This document shows positions 5,814 to 13,815 of a stretch of DNA of 26,843 bases, piece after piece. Positions within the stretch are counted from its first letter, which is position 1, and every line of letters begins with the position of its first letter. The notes below the pieces were generated by a model that saw only the letters and a list, made by a program, of their open reading frames with translations, was not told where the DNA came from and made no database searches. The position numbers and the translations under genes were made by a program. The stretch is from DASRHK01 sp035650495. GTDB lineage: Bacteria; Pseudomonadota; Gammaproteobacteria; Nevskiales; Nevskiaceae. Location: contig DASRHK010000077.1 in assembly GCA_035650495.1 (NCBI GenBank), forward strand, positions 1-26,843, written 5' to 3'.

Positions 5814-8167
5814 AGATCTCCGAGAGCTGGCTGCGCGAGTGGGTCGGCGTTTCCGCGCGCGTCGAAGAAATCAAGGATCGCCTCGTCATGGCTGGGCTCG
5901 AGCTCGAGATCGAAGCGGCGATCGCCGAGCCGCTGAACAACGTCGTCGTCGGCCGCATCGAATCGCTGACGCAGCACCCACAAGCCGACAAGCTGCGCGT
6001 CGCGCAGGTCGACGTCGGCGGCCAGAAATTGCAGATCGTCTGTGGCGCGCCGAACGCGCGCGAAGGCATGCTCGCGCCGACGGCGCTGGTCGGCGCGACG
6101 CTGCCCGGCAACGTCGAGATCAAGCAGGCAAAGCTGCGCGGCATCGATTCGAGCGGCATGCTCTGCTCGGCGAAGGAGCTTGCGCTCGCGGAGAAATCCG
6201 AAGGCCTGCTCGAGCTCGATCCCTCCGCCAAACCCGGCACGCCGATCAGCGATTACCTGAAGCTCGACGATCGCGTGCTCGCGCTCGAGATCACGCCGAA
6301 TCGTGGCGACTGTCTTTCCGTGAAAGGTCTGGCGCGCGAAGTGGGCGCCCTCTACGGCGCGGCATCGAGTGGACCGAAGATCGGTGAAGCTCCGATCGCG
6401 ACAAGGGACGAGGTCAAGGTCGCGATCGAGAATCGCGACGATTGCCCGAGCTACGCCGGTCGCGTCATCGAGGGGCTGGATCGCAGCGCGCGCACGCCGG
6501 ACTGGATGCGCGAGAAGCTGCGACGCTCCGGCATCCGCAGCATCCATCCGGTCGTCGACGTCACCAACTTCGTGATGGTCGAGCTCGGCCAGCCGATGCA
6601 CGCGTTCGATCGCACCAAGCTCACGGGCGCGGTGCGCGTGCGTCGCGCGACAGCGGGTGAGTCGCTGCGACTGCTCAACAACCAGCTCGTGCAACTGACA
6701 TCGGCCGATCTGCTGATCACCGACGATCGCGGAGCGCTCGCGCTCGCTGGCGTGATGGGCGGCGCGGAATCCGAGGTCGCCTCGACAACGACGACGGTCT
6801 TCCTCGAGAGCGCGTGCTTTGGGCCGACGGCGGTCGCCGGCGCGGGTCGCCGCTACAAGCTGACGTCGGATGCGGTGTATCGCTTCGAGCGCGGCGTCGA
6901 TCCGGCGATCCAGCGCGAGGCGCTCGAGCGCGCAACGCAGTTGCTGCTGGAGATCTGCGGCGGCAGGGCGGGACCGATCACGCATGCGGGCGACGCGAAG
7001 CCCGCGTCGATCCGCGTGCCACTGCGTCATGCGCGGTTTTGCAAGCTCGTTGGTTACGACATTCCGGCGAATGAAGCCGAAGCGCTGTTGCAGCGCTTGG
7101 GGATCGAAACGGCGTCGACCGGGCAGGGCACGTGGCTATGCACGGTGCCGAGCTATCGCTATGACGTGCGCATCGAGGAGGATCTGATCGAGGAAGTCGC
7201 GCGGCTCTACGGCTACCAGCGCATTCCCCTGCGACCCTATCGCGCGGAGCTTCAGCCGGCGCAACTGCCGGAAGGTCGACGCTCGACCGCGGCGACGCGC
7301 GCGACGCTCGCTGCCCGCGGGTGGCAGGAAGCGGTGACCTACAGCTTCGTCGAGCCCGGCCTGCAATCGCTGTTGGCGCCCGGCATCGAGGCCATTCCGC
7401 TCGACAATCCGATCGCCGATCCCTTGTCGGTGATGCGCACGACGTTGTGGAGCGGCCTGGTTCCGGCGTGGCGCTACAACGTGCAGCGCCAGCAGAAGCG
7501 CGTGCGCCTGTTCGAGCTCGCGGTGTGCTTCCGTCGCGACGGCGGATGCATCGTCGAAGCGCACAAGCTGTCGGGCATCGCGTCGGGCGACGCATGGCCG
7601 GAGCAGTGGGGCACGAAAGCGCGGCCGATCGATTTCTTCGACGTCAAAGGGGATCTGCAGGCGCTGCTCGGTGCCGCGTATCGCTATGCCAAAGGCACGC
7701 ATGCAGCGCTGCATCCGGGACGGACCGCACAGATCTTCCGCGGCGATCAGGCCGTCGGCTGGATCGGCGATTTGCATCCGAGCCTGGTGCAGAAGCTCGA
7801 CCTTCCGGACACGCCGCTGCTGTTCGAGCTGGACTGGCAAGGCATCGCGCCCGTCGCAGTCCCGGAGTCCCGGCGGCTCTCCGACTTCCCGAGCTCGCGC
7901 CGCGACCTCGCGCCGGTCCTGCCCGAGTCCGCCACGGTCGACGCCGTGTGCGCCGCGGTGAGGGCGGCCGCAGGGCAATCCTTGCAACAAATTCGCGTGT
8001 TTGACCTGTACCGGGGCGAGCCCTTAGGCGCTGGTTTCAAAAGTCTGGCTTTGGGCTTGATTTTTCAAGATTATTCGCGCACCCTTACAGACGTGGAGAT
8101 TGACACGGCCGTGAAGGCCGTGATGGCGAGCCTGGAACGGGAGTTTGGCGCGACATTTCGGTCGTAG
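5810..8167 (+). CDS. pheT: Phenylalanine-tRNA ligase beta subunit
   Basis: The 785-residue partner of PheS. Domain order follows the family: an N-terminal MKISESWLREWVG segment; a tRNA-binding OB fold (~40-150, QHPQADKLRVAQVDVGGQ, IVCGAPN); the B3/B4 editing region (~200-390, with LEITPNRGDC ahead of it and HAFDRTKL within); B5 (~400-475, SYRYDVRIEEDLIEEVARLYG); a catalytic-like domain; and a C-terminal ferredoxin-fold anticodon-binding domain (~690-785, FPSSRRDLAPVLPESATV, with the ending YSRTLTDVEID). It edits mischarged Tyr-tRNA and binds tRNA-Phe. Length is close to the usual ~790. It overlaps pheS by four bases and is followed 11 nt later by ihfA. Confidence 0.98.
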   Translation: MKISESWLREWVGVSARVEEIKDRLVMAGLELEIEAAIAEPLNNVVVGRIESLTQHPQADKLRVAQVDVGGQKLQIVCGAPNAREGMLAPTALVGATLPGNVEIKQAKLRGIDSSGMLCSAKELALAEKSEGLLELDPSAKPGTPISDYLKLDDRVLALEITPNRGDCLSVKGLAREVGALYGAASSGPKIGEAPIATRDEVKVAIENRDDCPSYAGRVIEGLDRSARTPDWMREKLRRSGIRSIHPVVDVTNFVMVELGQPMHAFDRTKLTGAVRVRRATAGESLRLLNNQLVQLTSADLLITDDRGALALAGVMGGAESEVASTTTTVFLESACFGPTAVAGAGRRYKLTSDAVYRFERGVDPAIQREALERATQLLLEICGGRAGPITHAGDAKPASIRVPLRHARFCKLVGYDIPANEAEALLQRLGIETASTGQGTWLCTVPSYRYDVRIEEDLIEEVARLYGYQRIPLRPYRAELQPAQLPEGRRSTAATRATLAARGWQEAVTYSFVEPGLQSLLAPGIEAIPLDNPIADPLSVMRTTLWSGLVPAWRYNVQRQQKRVRLFELAVCFRRDGGCIVEAHKLSGIASGDAWPEQWGTKARPIDFFDVKGDLQALLGAAYRYAKGTHAALHPGRTAQIFRGDQAVGWIGDLHPSLVQKLDLPDTPLLFELDWQGIAPVAVPESRRLSDFPSSRRDLAPVLPESATVDAVCAAVRAAAGQSLQQIRVFDLYRGEPLGAGFKSLALGLIFQDYSRTLTDVEIDTAVKAVMASLEREFGATFRS

Positions 8168-8178
8168 GGGGCGCGACG

Positions 8179-8478
8179 GTGGCGTTGACCAAGGCGGAGC
8201 TGGCCGAGGCGCTGTTCGAGCAGCTTGGCTTGAACAAGCGCGAGGCAAAGGACTTTGTCGATCTGTTCTTCGAGGAGATTCGCGCGAGCCTGGAGTCGGG
8301 AGAGCAGGTGAAGCTCTCGGGCTTCGGCAATTTCGAGCTGCGCGACAAGAACCAGCGGCCCGGCCGCAATCCCAAGACCGGCGAAGAGATTCCCATTTCT
8401 GCGCGGCGCGTGGTGACCTTCCGCCCCGGGCAGAAACTGCGCTTGAGAGTGGAGACCGATGCGGGAAGCAGCGAATAA
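8179..8478 (+). CDS. ihfA: Integration host factor alpha subunit
   Basis: IHF is a DNA-bending heterodimer of the HU family that helps recombination, replication and sigma54 transcription. The 99-residue product starts MALTKAELAEALFEQLGLNKREAK, has the beta-sheet GEQVKLSGFGNFELRDK and the DNA-intercalating arm with the proline motif RPGRNPKTGEE, then VVTFRPGQKLR. The GTG start at 8179 is preceded by GGGGG (8168-8172). Its place after pheT is conserved across Proteobacteria and identifies it as the alpha rather than the beta subunit. Its last 20 bases overlap the next gene. Confidence 0.96.
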   Translation: MALTKAELAEALFEQLGLNKREAKDFVDLFFEEIRASLESGEQVKLSGFGNFELRDKNQRPGRNPKTGEEIPISARRVVTFRPGQKLRLRVETDAGSSE

Positions 8479-8851
8479 GCCGGCGCAGCTGCCGGACATC
8501 CCGCACAAGCGCTACTTCGCGATCGGCGAGGTCAGCGAGCTGTGCGCCGTCAAGCCGCACGTGCTGCGCTACTGGGAGCAGGAATTCCCCCAGCTGCGAC
8601 CGGTGAAGCGGCGCGGCAACCGCCGCTACTACCAGCCTGAGGATGTGCAGATGGTCCGGCGCATCCGCAGCCTGCTCTACGACCAGGGCTTCACCATCGG
8701 CGGCGCGCGCCAGCGGCTGAAGGAGATGCCCCGCGCGACGGTCACGGTCACGCATCGCGTCCTGCCGTCCAAGCAGCCGCAGACCAAGAAGCAGCAGCTC
8801 GCGGCGTTGCGCTCCGAGCTCGAGAGCCTGCTCAAGCTGTTCGATCGCTGA
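8459..8851 (+). CDS. MerR-family transcriptional regulator
   Basis: A 130-residue protein with an N-terminal winged helix of the MerR type (~18-90): YFAIGEVSELCAVKPHVLRYWEQEFP is the helix-turn-helix and RRGNRRYYQPEDVQMVRRIRSLLYDQGFTI the wing and following helix. The remaining C-terminal part (QTKKQQLAALRSELESLLKLF) is a short coiled coil for dimerisation, with no cysteine-rich effector domain, so no metal or redox sensing is evident. This small MerR-like gene between ihfA and tRNA-Pro is conserved in many Beta- and Gammaproteobacteria; its target is not known to me. It overlaps ihfA by 20 nt and converges on tRNA-Pro. Confidence 0.93.
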   Translation: MREAANKPAQLPDIPHKRYFAIGEVSELCAVKPHVLRYWEQEFPQLRPVKRRGNRRYYQPEDVQMVRRIRSLLYDQGFTIGGARQRLKEMPRATVTVTHRVLPSKQPQTKKQQLAALRSELESLLKLFDR

Positions 8852-8865
8852 TGCGACGTGAAGGA

Positions 8866-8944
<79 letters not shown>

Positions 8945-8973
8945 CGGATGCGGCGGGAACAACAGGGGCGGGC

Positions 8974-9002
8974 ATGTTAACGAACCACAGACTTTCTGGA
9001 AA
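8974..9002 (-). promoter_or_regulatory. Candidate promoter of tRNA-Pro
   Basis: Reading the minus strand, TTTCCA (complement of 8997-9002), a 17-nt spacer and TAACAT (complement of 8974-8979) are followed by a GC-rich stretch GCCCGCCCC before the expected start. Such GC-rich discriminators are typical of stringently controlled tRNA and rRNA promoters. It sits inside the short eno leader on the opposite strand. Confidence 0.4.
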
Positions 9003-9017
9003 GCACTAGCAAGCTCC

Positions 9018-10301
9018 ATGTCGAAGATCGTCGAAGTCATCGCGAACGAAATCCTGGATTCCCGCGGCAATCCCACGGTGGAAGCCGAAGTGCGGCTCGC
9101 CACCGGCGCGCGCGGTCGCGCTGCGGCGCCGTCGGGTGCGTCGACGGGCACGCGCGAAGCGGTCGAGCTGCGCGATGGCGACAAGAAACGCTATCTCGGC
9201 AAGGGCGTGGGCAAGGCGGTGAAGAACGTCGAGACCGAGATCGCCAAGAAAGTGATCGGTATGGACGCGCAGGATCAGCCCTCGCTCGATCAGGCGATGA
9301 TCGATCTCGACGGCACCGAGAACAAGGCGCGTCTCGGCGCGAACGCGATCCTCGCGGTGTCGCTCGCCGCGTCGAAAGCCGCAGCCGCCGAATGCGGCCT
9401 GCCGCTCTATCGCCATCTCGGCGGCATCTCCAGCGCGACGCTGCCGGTGCCGATGATGAATGTCATCAACGGCGGCGCACACGCGGACAACAACGTCGAC
9501 ATCCAGGAATTCATGATCCTGCCGGTCGGCGCGAAGACCTTCTCCGACGCGCTGCGCCACGGCGTCGAAGTGTTCCACGCGCTCAAGAAAGTCCTGAAGG
9601 ATCGCAAGCTCAACACCGCGGTCGGCGACGAAGGCGGATTCGCGCCGAATCTCGAATCCAACGTCGCCGCGCTCGATTGCCTGCTGCAGGCGATCGAAGC
9701 GGCGGGCTACAAGCCCGGCAAGGACATCTATCTCGGCCTCGACGTTGCTTCCAGCGAGTTCTACAAGAAAGGCGAATATCACCTCGAAGGCGAGGGCAAG
9801 AGCTACTCGCGCCAGGAATTCGTGAACTACCTCGCCGGCATCGTCGCGAAGTATCCGGTGATCTCGATCGAGGACGGCTGCGCCGAGAACGATTGGGAAG
9901 GCTGGAAGCTGCTCTCCGACAAGCTCGGCAAGAAAGTGCAGCTGGTCGGCGACGATCTCTTCGTCACCAATCCGAAGATCCTGTCGGAAGGCATCGCCAA
10001 GGGGATCGCCAATTCGATCCTGATCAAGCCGAACCAGATCGGCACGCTGACCGAGACGCTCGAAGCGATCCAGATGGCGAGCGAGGCTGGCTACAAGAGC
10101 GTGGTGTCGCATCGCTCGGGCGAGACCGAGGACTCGACGATCTCCGACATCGCCGTCGGCACGACCGCGACGCAGATCAAGACCGGATCGCTGTGCCGCT
10201 CCGATCGCACCGCAAAGTACAACCAGTTGCTGCGCATCGAGCGCCAGCTCGGCTCGCGCGCGCACTATCCGGGCAAGGCCGCGTTCCCGGTGAAGCTGTG
10301 A
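9018..10301 (+). CDS. eno: Enolase (phosphopyruvate hydratase)
   Basis: Enolase converts 2-phosphoglycerate to phosphoenolpyruvate in glycolysis and is also a scaffold of the RNA degradosome in Gammaproteobacteria. The 427-residue product, normal for the family, begins MSKIVEVIANEILDSRGNPT and holds the expected active-site stretches: PSGASTGTREA, INGGAHADNNVDIQEFM, VGDEGGFAPNL, ISIEDGCAENDWEGW, LVGDDLFVTN, ILIKPNQIGTLTE (catalytic lysine), SHRSGETED and LCRSDRTAKYNQLLRIE. An in-frame upstream ATG exists at 8916, but it lies inside the tRNA-Pro gene, so ATG 9018 is chosen. The stop overlaps the GTG start of ftsB. Confidence 0.98.
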   Translation: MSKIVEVIANEILDSRGNPTVEAEVRLATGARGRAAAPSGASTGTREAVELRDGDKKRYLGKGVGKAVKNVETEIAKKVIGMDAQDQPSLDQAMIDLDGTENKARLGANAILAVSLAASKAAAAECGLPLYRHLGGISSATLPVPMMNVINGGAHADNNVDIQEFMILPVGAKTFSDALRHGVEVFHALKKVLKDRKLNTAVGDEGGFAPNLESNVAALDCLLQAIEAAGYKPGKDIYLGLDVASSEFYKKGEYHLEGEGKSYSRQEFVNYLAGIVAKYPVISIEDGCAENDWEGWKLLSDKLGKKVQLVGDDLFVTNPKILSEGIAKGIANSILIKPNQIGTLTETLEAIQMASEAGYKSVVSHRSGETEDSTISDIAVGTTATQIKTGSLCRSDRTAKYNQLLRIERQLGSRAHYPGKAAFPVKL

Positions 10302-10579
10302 AAGCGCAGACCTGGATCCCGGCGCTGCTGGTGGCGATGCTCGTCGCCCTGCAGTACCGGCTCTGGGTGGCCGACGGGGGCATCGCGCACACGCTGCGCC
10401 TGCGCGCCCAGCTCGAGCACGAGCGCAGCGACGTCGAGCGCCTTCGCGCACGCAACGCCGCGCTCGACGCAGGCGTGCGCAATCTCAAGTCGGGCCTCGA
10501 CGAGATCGAGATCCGCGCGCGCGAATCCCTGGGCATGGTGCGCCAGGGCGAGACGTTCTACCTCGTCGTCCATCGTTGA
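10298..10579 (+). CDS. ftsB: Cell division protein FtsB
   Basis: A 93-residue single-pass inner membrane protein. One N-terminal membrane segment (~6-24, WIPALLVAMLVALQYRLWV) is followed by a leucine/arginine coiled coil (~35-75, LRLRAQLEHERSDVERLRARN) and the conserved end IEIRARESLGMVRQGETFYLVV, the signature of FtsB/DivIC. It joins FtsL and FtsQ in the divisome. It starts with GTG at 10298, overlapping the eno stop by four bases, and its own stop overlaps the TTG start of ispD. The eno-ftsB pairing is conserved in Proteobacteria. Confidence 0.94.
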   Translation: MKAQTWIPALLVAMLVALQYRLWVADGGIAHTLRLRAQLEHERSDVERLRARNAALDAGVRNLKSGLDEIEIRARESLGMVRQGETFYLVVHR

Positions 10580-11277
10580 GCTCCCGGTACTGGGCGATCA
10601 TCGCTGCCGCTGGCGGCGGATCGCGCATGCGCGCCGCGACGCCGAAGCAGTACCTCAAGGCCGGCGGCCGTGCGCTGATCGAGCACAGCATCGATGCGTT
10701 CCTGAAGCTCAAGTGGATCGAAGGCATCGTCGTCGTATTGCCCAAGGACGATCACGCGTTCGCCAAGCTGCCGCTCTCGCGGGATCCTCGCGTGCATGTC
10801 GCGACCGGCGGCGCCGCACGGGCCGATTCGGTGCTCGCGGGTTTGAAGCAGATCGCAGAGCTCGCCGGCGTCGATCCGACCCATGTGCTCGTCCATGACG
10901 CCGCGCGACCCTGCGTGACGCGCACGGACATCGAGCGGCTGCGCGATGAAGCCAGCGACGAGAACGGCGGTCTGCTGGCCGTGCCGATCGCGGACACGGT
11001 CAAGCGCGGCGACGACGCTCGCGTGAAGGAGACCGTCGACCGGCGCGAGCTCTGGGCCGCGCAGACGCCGCAGATGTTCCGCCTCGATTTGCTGCGCTCT
11101 GCACTGGAAGATGCTGCAGCCCGCGGCGCCGAGATCACCGACGAGGCGGCCGCGATGGAAGCGCAGTCGCACCGCCCTCGACTGGTCCAGGGCCGCAAGA
11201 GCAACATCAAGGTGACCTTTCCCGAAGACCTCGCGCTCGCCGCGTTCTGGCTGGCGCGCAAGGAGTCCGAACGATGA
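10576..11277 (+). CDS. ispD: 2-C-methyl-D-erythritol 4-phosphate cytidylyltransferase
   Basis: IspD transfers CMP from CTP to MEP in the third step of the MEP isoprenoid pathway. The 233-residue product shows the nucleotide-binding start AIIAAAGGGSRMRAATPKQY, then IVVVLPKDD, ATGGAARADSVLAGL, VLVHDAARPCVT, LLAVPIADTVKR, LWAAQTPQMFR and the ending region NIKVTFPEDLALA, all typical. It starts with TTG at 10576, overlapping the ftsB stop (TTGA), and its stop overlaps the ATG of ispF (ATGA), so ftsB-ispD-ispF are translationally linked. Confidence 0.97.
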   Translation: MSSRYWAIIAAAGGGSRMRAATPKQYLKAGGRALIEHSIDAFLKLKWIEGIVVVLPKDDHAFAKLPLSRDPRVHVATGGAARADSVLAGLKQIAELAGVDPTHVLVHDAARPCVTRTDIERLRDEASDENGGLLAVPIADTVKRGDDARVKETVDRRELWAAQTPQMFRLDLLRSALEDAAARGAEITDEAAAMEAQSHRPRLVQGRKSNIKVTFPEDLALAAFWLARKESER

Positions 11278-11795
11278 ACGACCTCTACCGCATCGGCCAC
11301 GGCTTCGACGTCCATCGCCTGGAGACCGGGGAGGGCATGATGCTCGGCGGCGTGTTCATCGCCTGCCCGTACAAGATCATTGCCCATTCCGACGGCGACG
11401 TGATGCTGCACGCGCTGTGCGATGCGCTGCTCGGCGCGATCGGCGGTGGCGACATCGGCAAGCTGTTCCCGGACACCGACGTGAAATATCGGGGCATGGC
11501 CGGACAGCGCCTCCTGGCGGATGTCATGACGCGCGTGAAAGCCGGCGGCTTCGACGTGGTCAACGCCGATCTCACGCTGATCGCCCAGGTGCCGCGGGTC
11601 GCGCCGCACTCGGAGAAGATGCAGAAGATCATCGCAGGCGAGCTCGCCATCGCGATCGAGCGCGTCAACATCAAGGCGACGACCAACGAAGGCATGGGTC
11701 ACATCGGCCGCGCGGAAGGCATCGCCGCCCACGCGGTCGTGATGCTCGGCAAGAGCGGCGCGCCGACCGTGCAGGAAACCGTCGCGCCGGGATAG
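11274..11795 (+). CDS. ispF: 2-C-methyl-D-erythritol 2,4-cyclodiphosphate synthase
   Basis: IspF closes CDP-ME 2-phosphate to the cyclic diphosphate with release of CMP, as a zinc-dependent trimer. The 173-residue protein contains the metal ligands in GHGFDVHR and the following IIAHSDGDVMLHALCDALLGAIGGGDIGKLFPDTD, and the C-terminal TTNEGMGHIGRAEGIAAHAVVML. It is slightly longer than E. coli IspF (159), with a short extra tail. It overlaps ispD by four bases. In many relatives truD follows; here it does not. Confidence 0.97.
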   Translation: MNDLYRIGHGFDVHRLETGEGMMLGGVFIACPYKIIAHSDGDVMLHALCDALLGAIGGGDIGKLFPDTDVKYRGMAGQRLLADVMTRVKAGGFDVVNADLTLIAQVPRVAPHSEKMQKIIAGELAIAIERVNIKATTNEGMGHIGRAEGIAAHAVVMLGKSGAPTVQETVAPG

Positions 11796-11802
11796 AAAAA
11801 AT

Positions 11803-11839
11803 CTGGCATTTGTTTTTTGGCGGGGCTATGCTGCCCGCC
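11803..11839 (+). promoter_or_regulatory. Promoter and palindromic operator candidate of the TetR gene
   Basis: CTGGCA (11803-11808), an 18-nt spacer and TATGCT (11827-11832) form a plausible promoter with a start near 11839-11840. GGCGGG (11819-11824) and CCCGCC (11834-11839) form a perfect 6-9-6 palindrome that brackets the -10 box and ends one base before the ATG at 11840. TetR-type regulators commonly repress themselves through such sites. The A6 and T6 tracts at 11796-11818 are likely curved DNA. Confidence 0.45.
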
Positions 11840-12472
11840 ATGCTGAAGTCCATCACGAGCGCCGACGCGACGCGTCGGCGAGGGCGCGACACTCGCGAAG
11901 AGATCCTGAGCTGCGCCGAGGCGCTGTGGCAGGGCCGGGGCTACAACGGCTTCTCCTATCACCACATCGCGATCCAGCTCGGCATCCGCAACGCGGCGAT
12001 CCATTACCACTTCCCGTCGAAGGAGAACCTCGGCGTCGCGCTGATCCAGCGCTATCGCGCGCGCTTCGCGGAATGGTTCGTCGAAGTCCGCAAGATCGAG
12101 CTGGCCTGGCAGCGGCTGCACCGGTACTTCGATCTGTACCTCGATTATCTGAACGCGGAATGCCGCGTGTGCCCCTCGGGCATCCTCGGCGCCGAATTCC
12201 AGGCGATCCCGGAAGAGATGCGCGCCGAAGCGAAGCTGCTGATGGGCGAGATCTACGACTGGCTCATCGAGACGCTGAACCTCGGCCGCCAGCAGGGCAG
12301 CCTGAAGTTCATCGGCAACGCCGAGGACAAGGCGGTCGAGATCGGCGCGTCGCTTCAGGGCGGCCTGCAGATCGCGCGCGTCGCCGGCGCCGAGCGGCTG
12401 CATCAGCTGCTCGCGCAGATGTCGCTGGAATTGTTCGGCGAGAACGCCGCCGCGGTCGCCCAGGCCGCCTGA
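11840..12472 (+). CDS. TetR/AcrR-family transcriptional regulator
   Basis: A 210-residue protein with a TetR-type N-terminal DNA-binding domain (~12-65): RRGRDTREEILSCAEALWQGRGYNGFSYHHIAIQLGIRNAAIHYHFPSKENLGVALIQRYR, where the second part is the helix-turn-helix. The all-helical C-terminal half (~70-210) should bind a ligand and dimerise; its ligand is not recognisable. Two in-frame ATGs exist; 11828 lies inside the likely -10 box, so 11840 is preferred, which would give a nearly leaderless mRNA. It replaces truD at the ispF-surE junction and converges with the smr gene, stops 3 nt apart. No obvious target gene adjoins it, so autoregulation or a remote target is likely. Confidence 0.9.
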   Translation: MLKSITSADATRRRGRDTREEILSCAEALWQGRGYNGFSYHHIAIQLGIRNAAIHYHFPSKENLGVALIQRYRARFAEWFVEVRKIELAWQRLHRYFDLYLDYLNAECRVCPSGILGAEFQAIPEEMRAEAKLLMGEIYDWLIETLNLGRQQGSLKFIGNAEDKAVEIGASLQGGLQIARVAGAERLHQLLAQMSLELFGENAAAVAQAA

Positions 12473-12475
12473 TCG

Positions 12476-13030
12476 TCAGTCGCGCGATCCCGCGCGCAAC
12501 AACACATAAACCGCTCCGGTGCCGCCATGCTGCGGCCGCGCCGATACGAACGCGAGCACGTGCTTGGTCCGTCGCAGCCAGCGGTCCACCCGCTGCTTGA
12601 GCACCGGCCCCTGATGGCTCGATCGCAAGCCCTTGCCGTGGATGACGCGCACGCAGCGCAGTCGCTGGGCGATCGACTCCGCGAGGAACTGATGCAGGGC
12701 GACCTTGGCGCGCTCGCTGTTCATCCCGTGCAAGTCGAGCTCGGCCTCGATGCGATAGGTGCCGCGACGCAGCCGGCGGAACGCGGACTCCTGCAGCCCC
12801 GGCGCGCGATACATGAGCCCTTCGCCGGTCTCGGCGAATTCCTCCGGGTCGTGCTCGAGCAGCTCGTCGAGCACGGCGCGCTCGTCGGCTTCGCGCTGGA
12901 GCGCCCGGCCGGAGAGCTTTGGCCGATGCGGCGTCGCCCGATTGGGCTCGGGCTTGCGGGAGACGCCGCGCATCGCCTCAGTGAAGTCGAGATCCTCGTC
13001 GGGGTCGTCGGGTGGCGTGGAAATATTCAT
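12476..13030 (-). CDS. Smr-domain (MutS2 C-terminal-like) endonuclease family protein
   Basis: A 184-residue protein. The N-terminal half (~1-85) is charged and probably disordered or helical. The C-terminal Smr domain (~90-182) has the defining LDLHG motif (ELDLHGMNSERAKVALHQFL), RVIHGKGLRSSHQGPVLK and the ending HGGTGAVYVLLR. Smr domains act as DNA or RNA nucleases; the proteobacterial stand-alone forms (SmrA/SmrB) are the nearest match, and SmrB cleaves mRNA at collided ribosomes. Assignment to SmrA or SmrB is not possible by eye. It is divergent from surE, with only 38 bp between the starts. Confidence 0.92.
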   Translation of the reverse strand: MNISTPPDDPDEDLDFTEAMRGVSRKPEPNRATPHRPKLSGRALQREADERAVLDELLEHDPEEFAETGEGLMYRAPGLQESAFRRLRRGTYRIEAELDLHGMNSERAKVALHQFLAESIAQRLRCVRVIHGKGLRSSHQGPVLKQRVDRWLRRTKHVLAFVSARPQHGGTGAVYVLLRAGSRD

Positions 13031-13068
13031 CGCAGGAGCGCCGCTCGAAGTACACTATCACGCGTTCC

Positions 13069-13815
13069 ATGCGAATCCTTCTTTCCAACGACGACGGCTG
13101 CCAGGCCCCGGGCCTGCGCTGCCTGGCCGGCGCGCTGCGCGAGCATCACGATCTCACGGTCGTGGCGCCCGATCGCAACCGCAGCGGCGCCTCGAATTCC
13201 CTGACGCTGCACTATCCGGTCCGCGCGAATCGGCATGAGGACGGCGTGACCTGCGTCGACGGCACGCCCACGGATTGCGTGCACCTCGCACTCACCGGGC
13301 TGATGAAGGAATTGCCAGACATCGTCGTCTCCGGCATCAATCAAGGCGCCAACCTCGGCGATGACGTGCTCTATTCGGGAACCGTCGCAGCCGCCATGGA
13401 AGGCCGCAATCTCGGCTATCCGGCGATCGCCGTGTCCTGCTGCAGCCCGGCGCCGAAGCACTACGAGACGGCCGCGCGCGCGACGCTCGCTGTGATCGAC
13501 CGGCTGCGCCAGCAGGCGCTGCCCAGCGATTCGATCCTCAACATCAACGTGCCCGACCTGCCGTGGAACGAGATCAAAGGATTCCGCGCGACGCGGCTGG
13601 GCAATCGCCATCGCGCTGAGCCGGTGATCCCGGCCAAGGATCCTCGCGGGCGCGACATCTGGTGGGTCGGCTCGGCGGGGCCGGAAGCCGACGCGGGGCC
13701 CGGGACTGATTTCCACGCGATCGCTTCGGGCGCGGTGTCGATCACGCCGATCCTCACCGACCTCACGCGACATTCGGCGCTCGGGCAGGTCGAACACTGG
13801 GTCCAGGCCCTGTGA
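13069..13815 (+). CDS. surE: 5'/3'-nucleotidase SurE
   Basis: SurE is a metal-dependent nucleoside monophosphate phosphatase linked to stationary-phase survival. The 248-residue product begins MRILLSNDDGCQAPGLRCLA, with the acidic metal ligands in NDDG, then VVAPDRNRSGASNSLTL, VDGTPTDCVHLAL and VSGINQGANLGDDVLYSGTV, all diagnostic. ATG 13069 is chosen over an in-frame upstream ATG at 13012, which lies inside the divergent smr gene. A -10-like TACACT (13051-13056) sits so close to the start that the leader would be only about six bases. The stop overlaps the GTG of pcm. Confidence 0.97.
   Translation: MRILLSNDDGCQAPGLRCLAGALREHHDLTVVAPDRNRSGASNSLTLHYPVRANRHEDGVTCVDGTPTDCVHLALTGLMKELPDIVVSGINQGANLGDDVLYSGTVAAAMEGRNLGYPAIAVSCCSPAPKHYETAARATLAVIDRLRQQALPSDSILNINVPDLPWNEIKGFRATRLGNRHRAEPVIPAKDPRGRDIWWVGSAGPEADAGPGTDFHAIASGAVSITPILTDLTRHSALGQVEHWVQAL

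Noticed and set aside
13031..13068. Divergent promoters in the 38-bp smr-surE gap
   Set aside because: Only -10-like TACACT/GATAGT motifs can be seen and no acceptable -35; left as a remark under surE.
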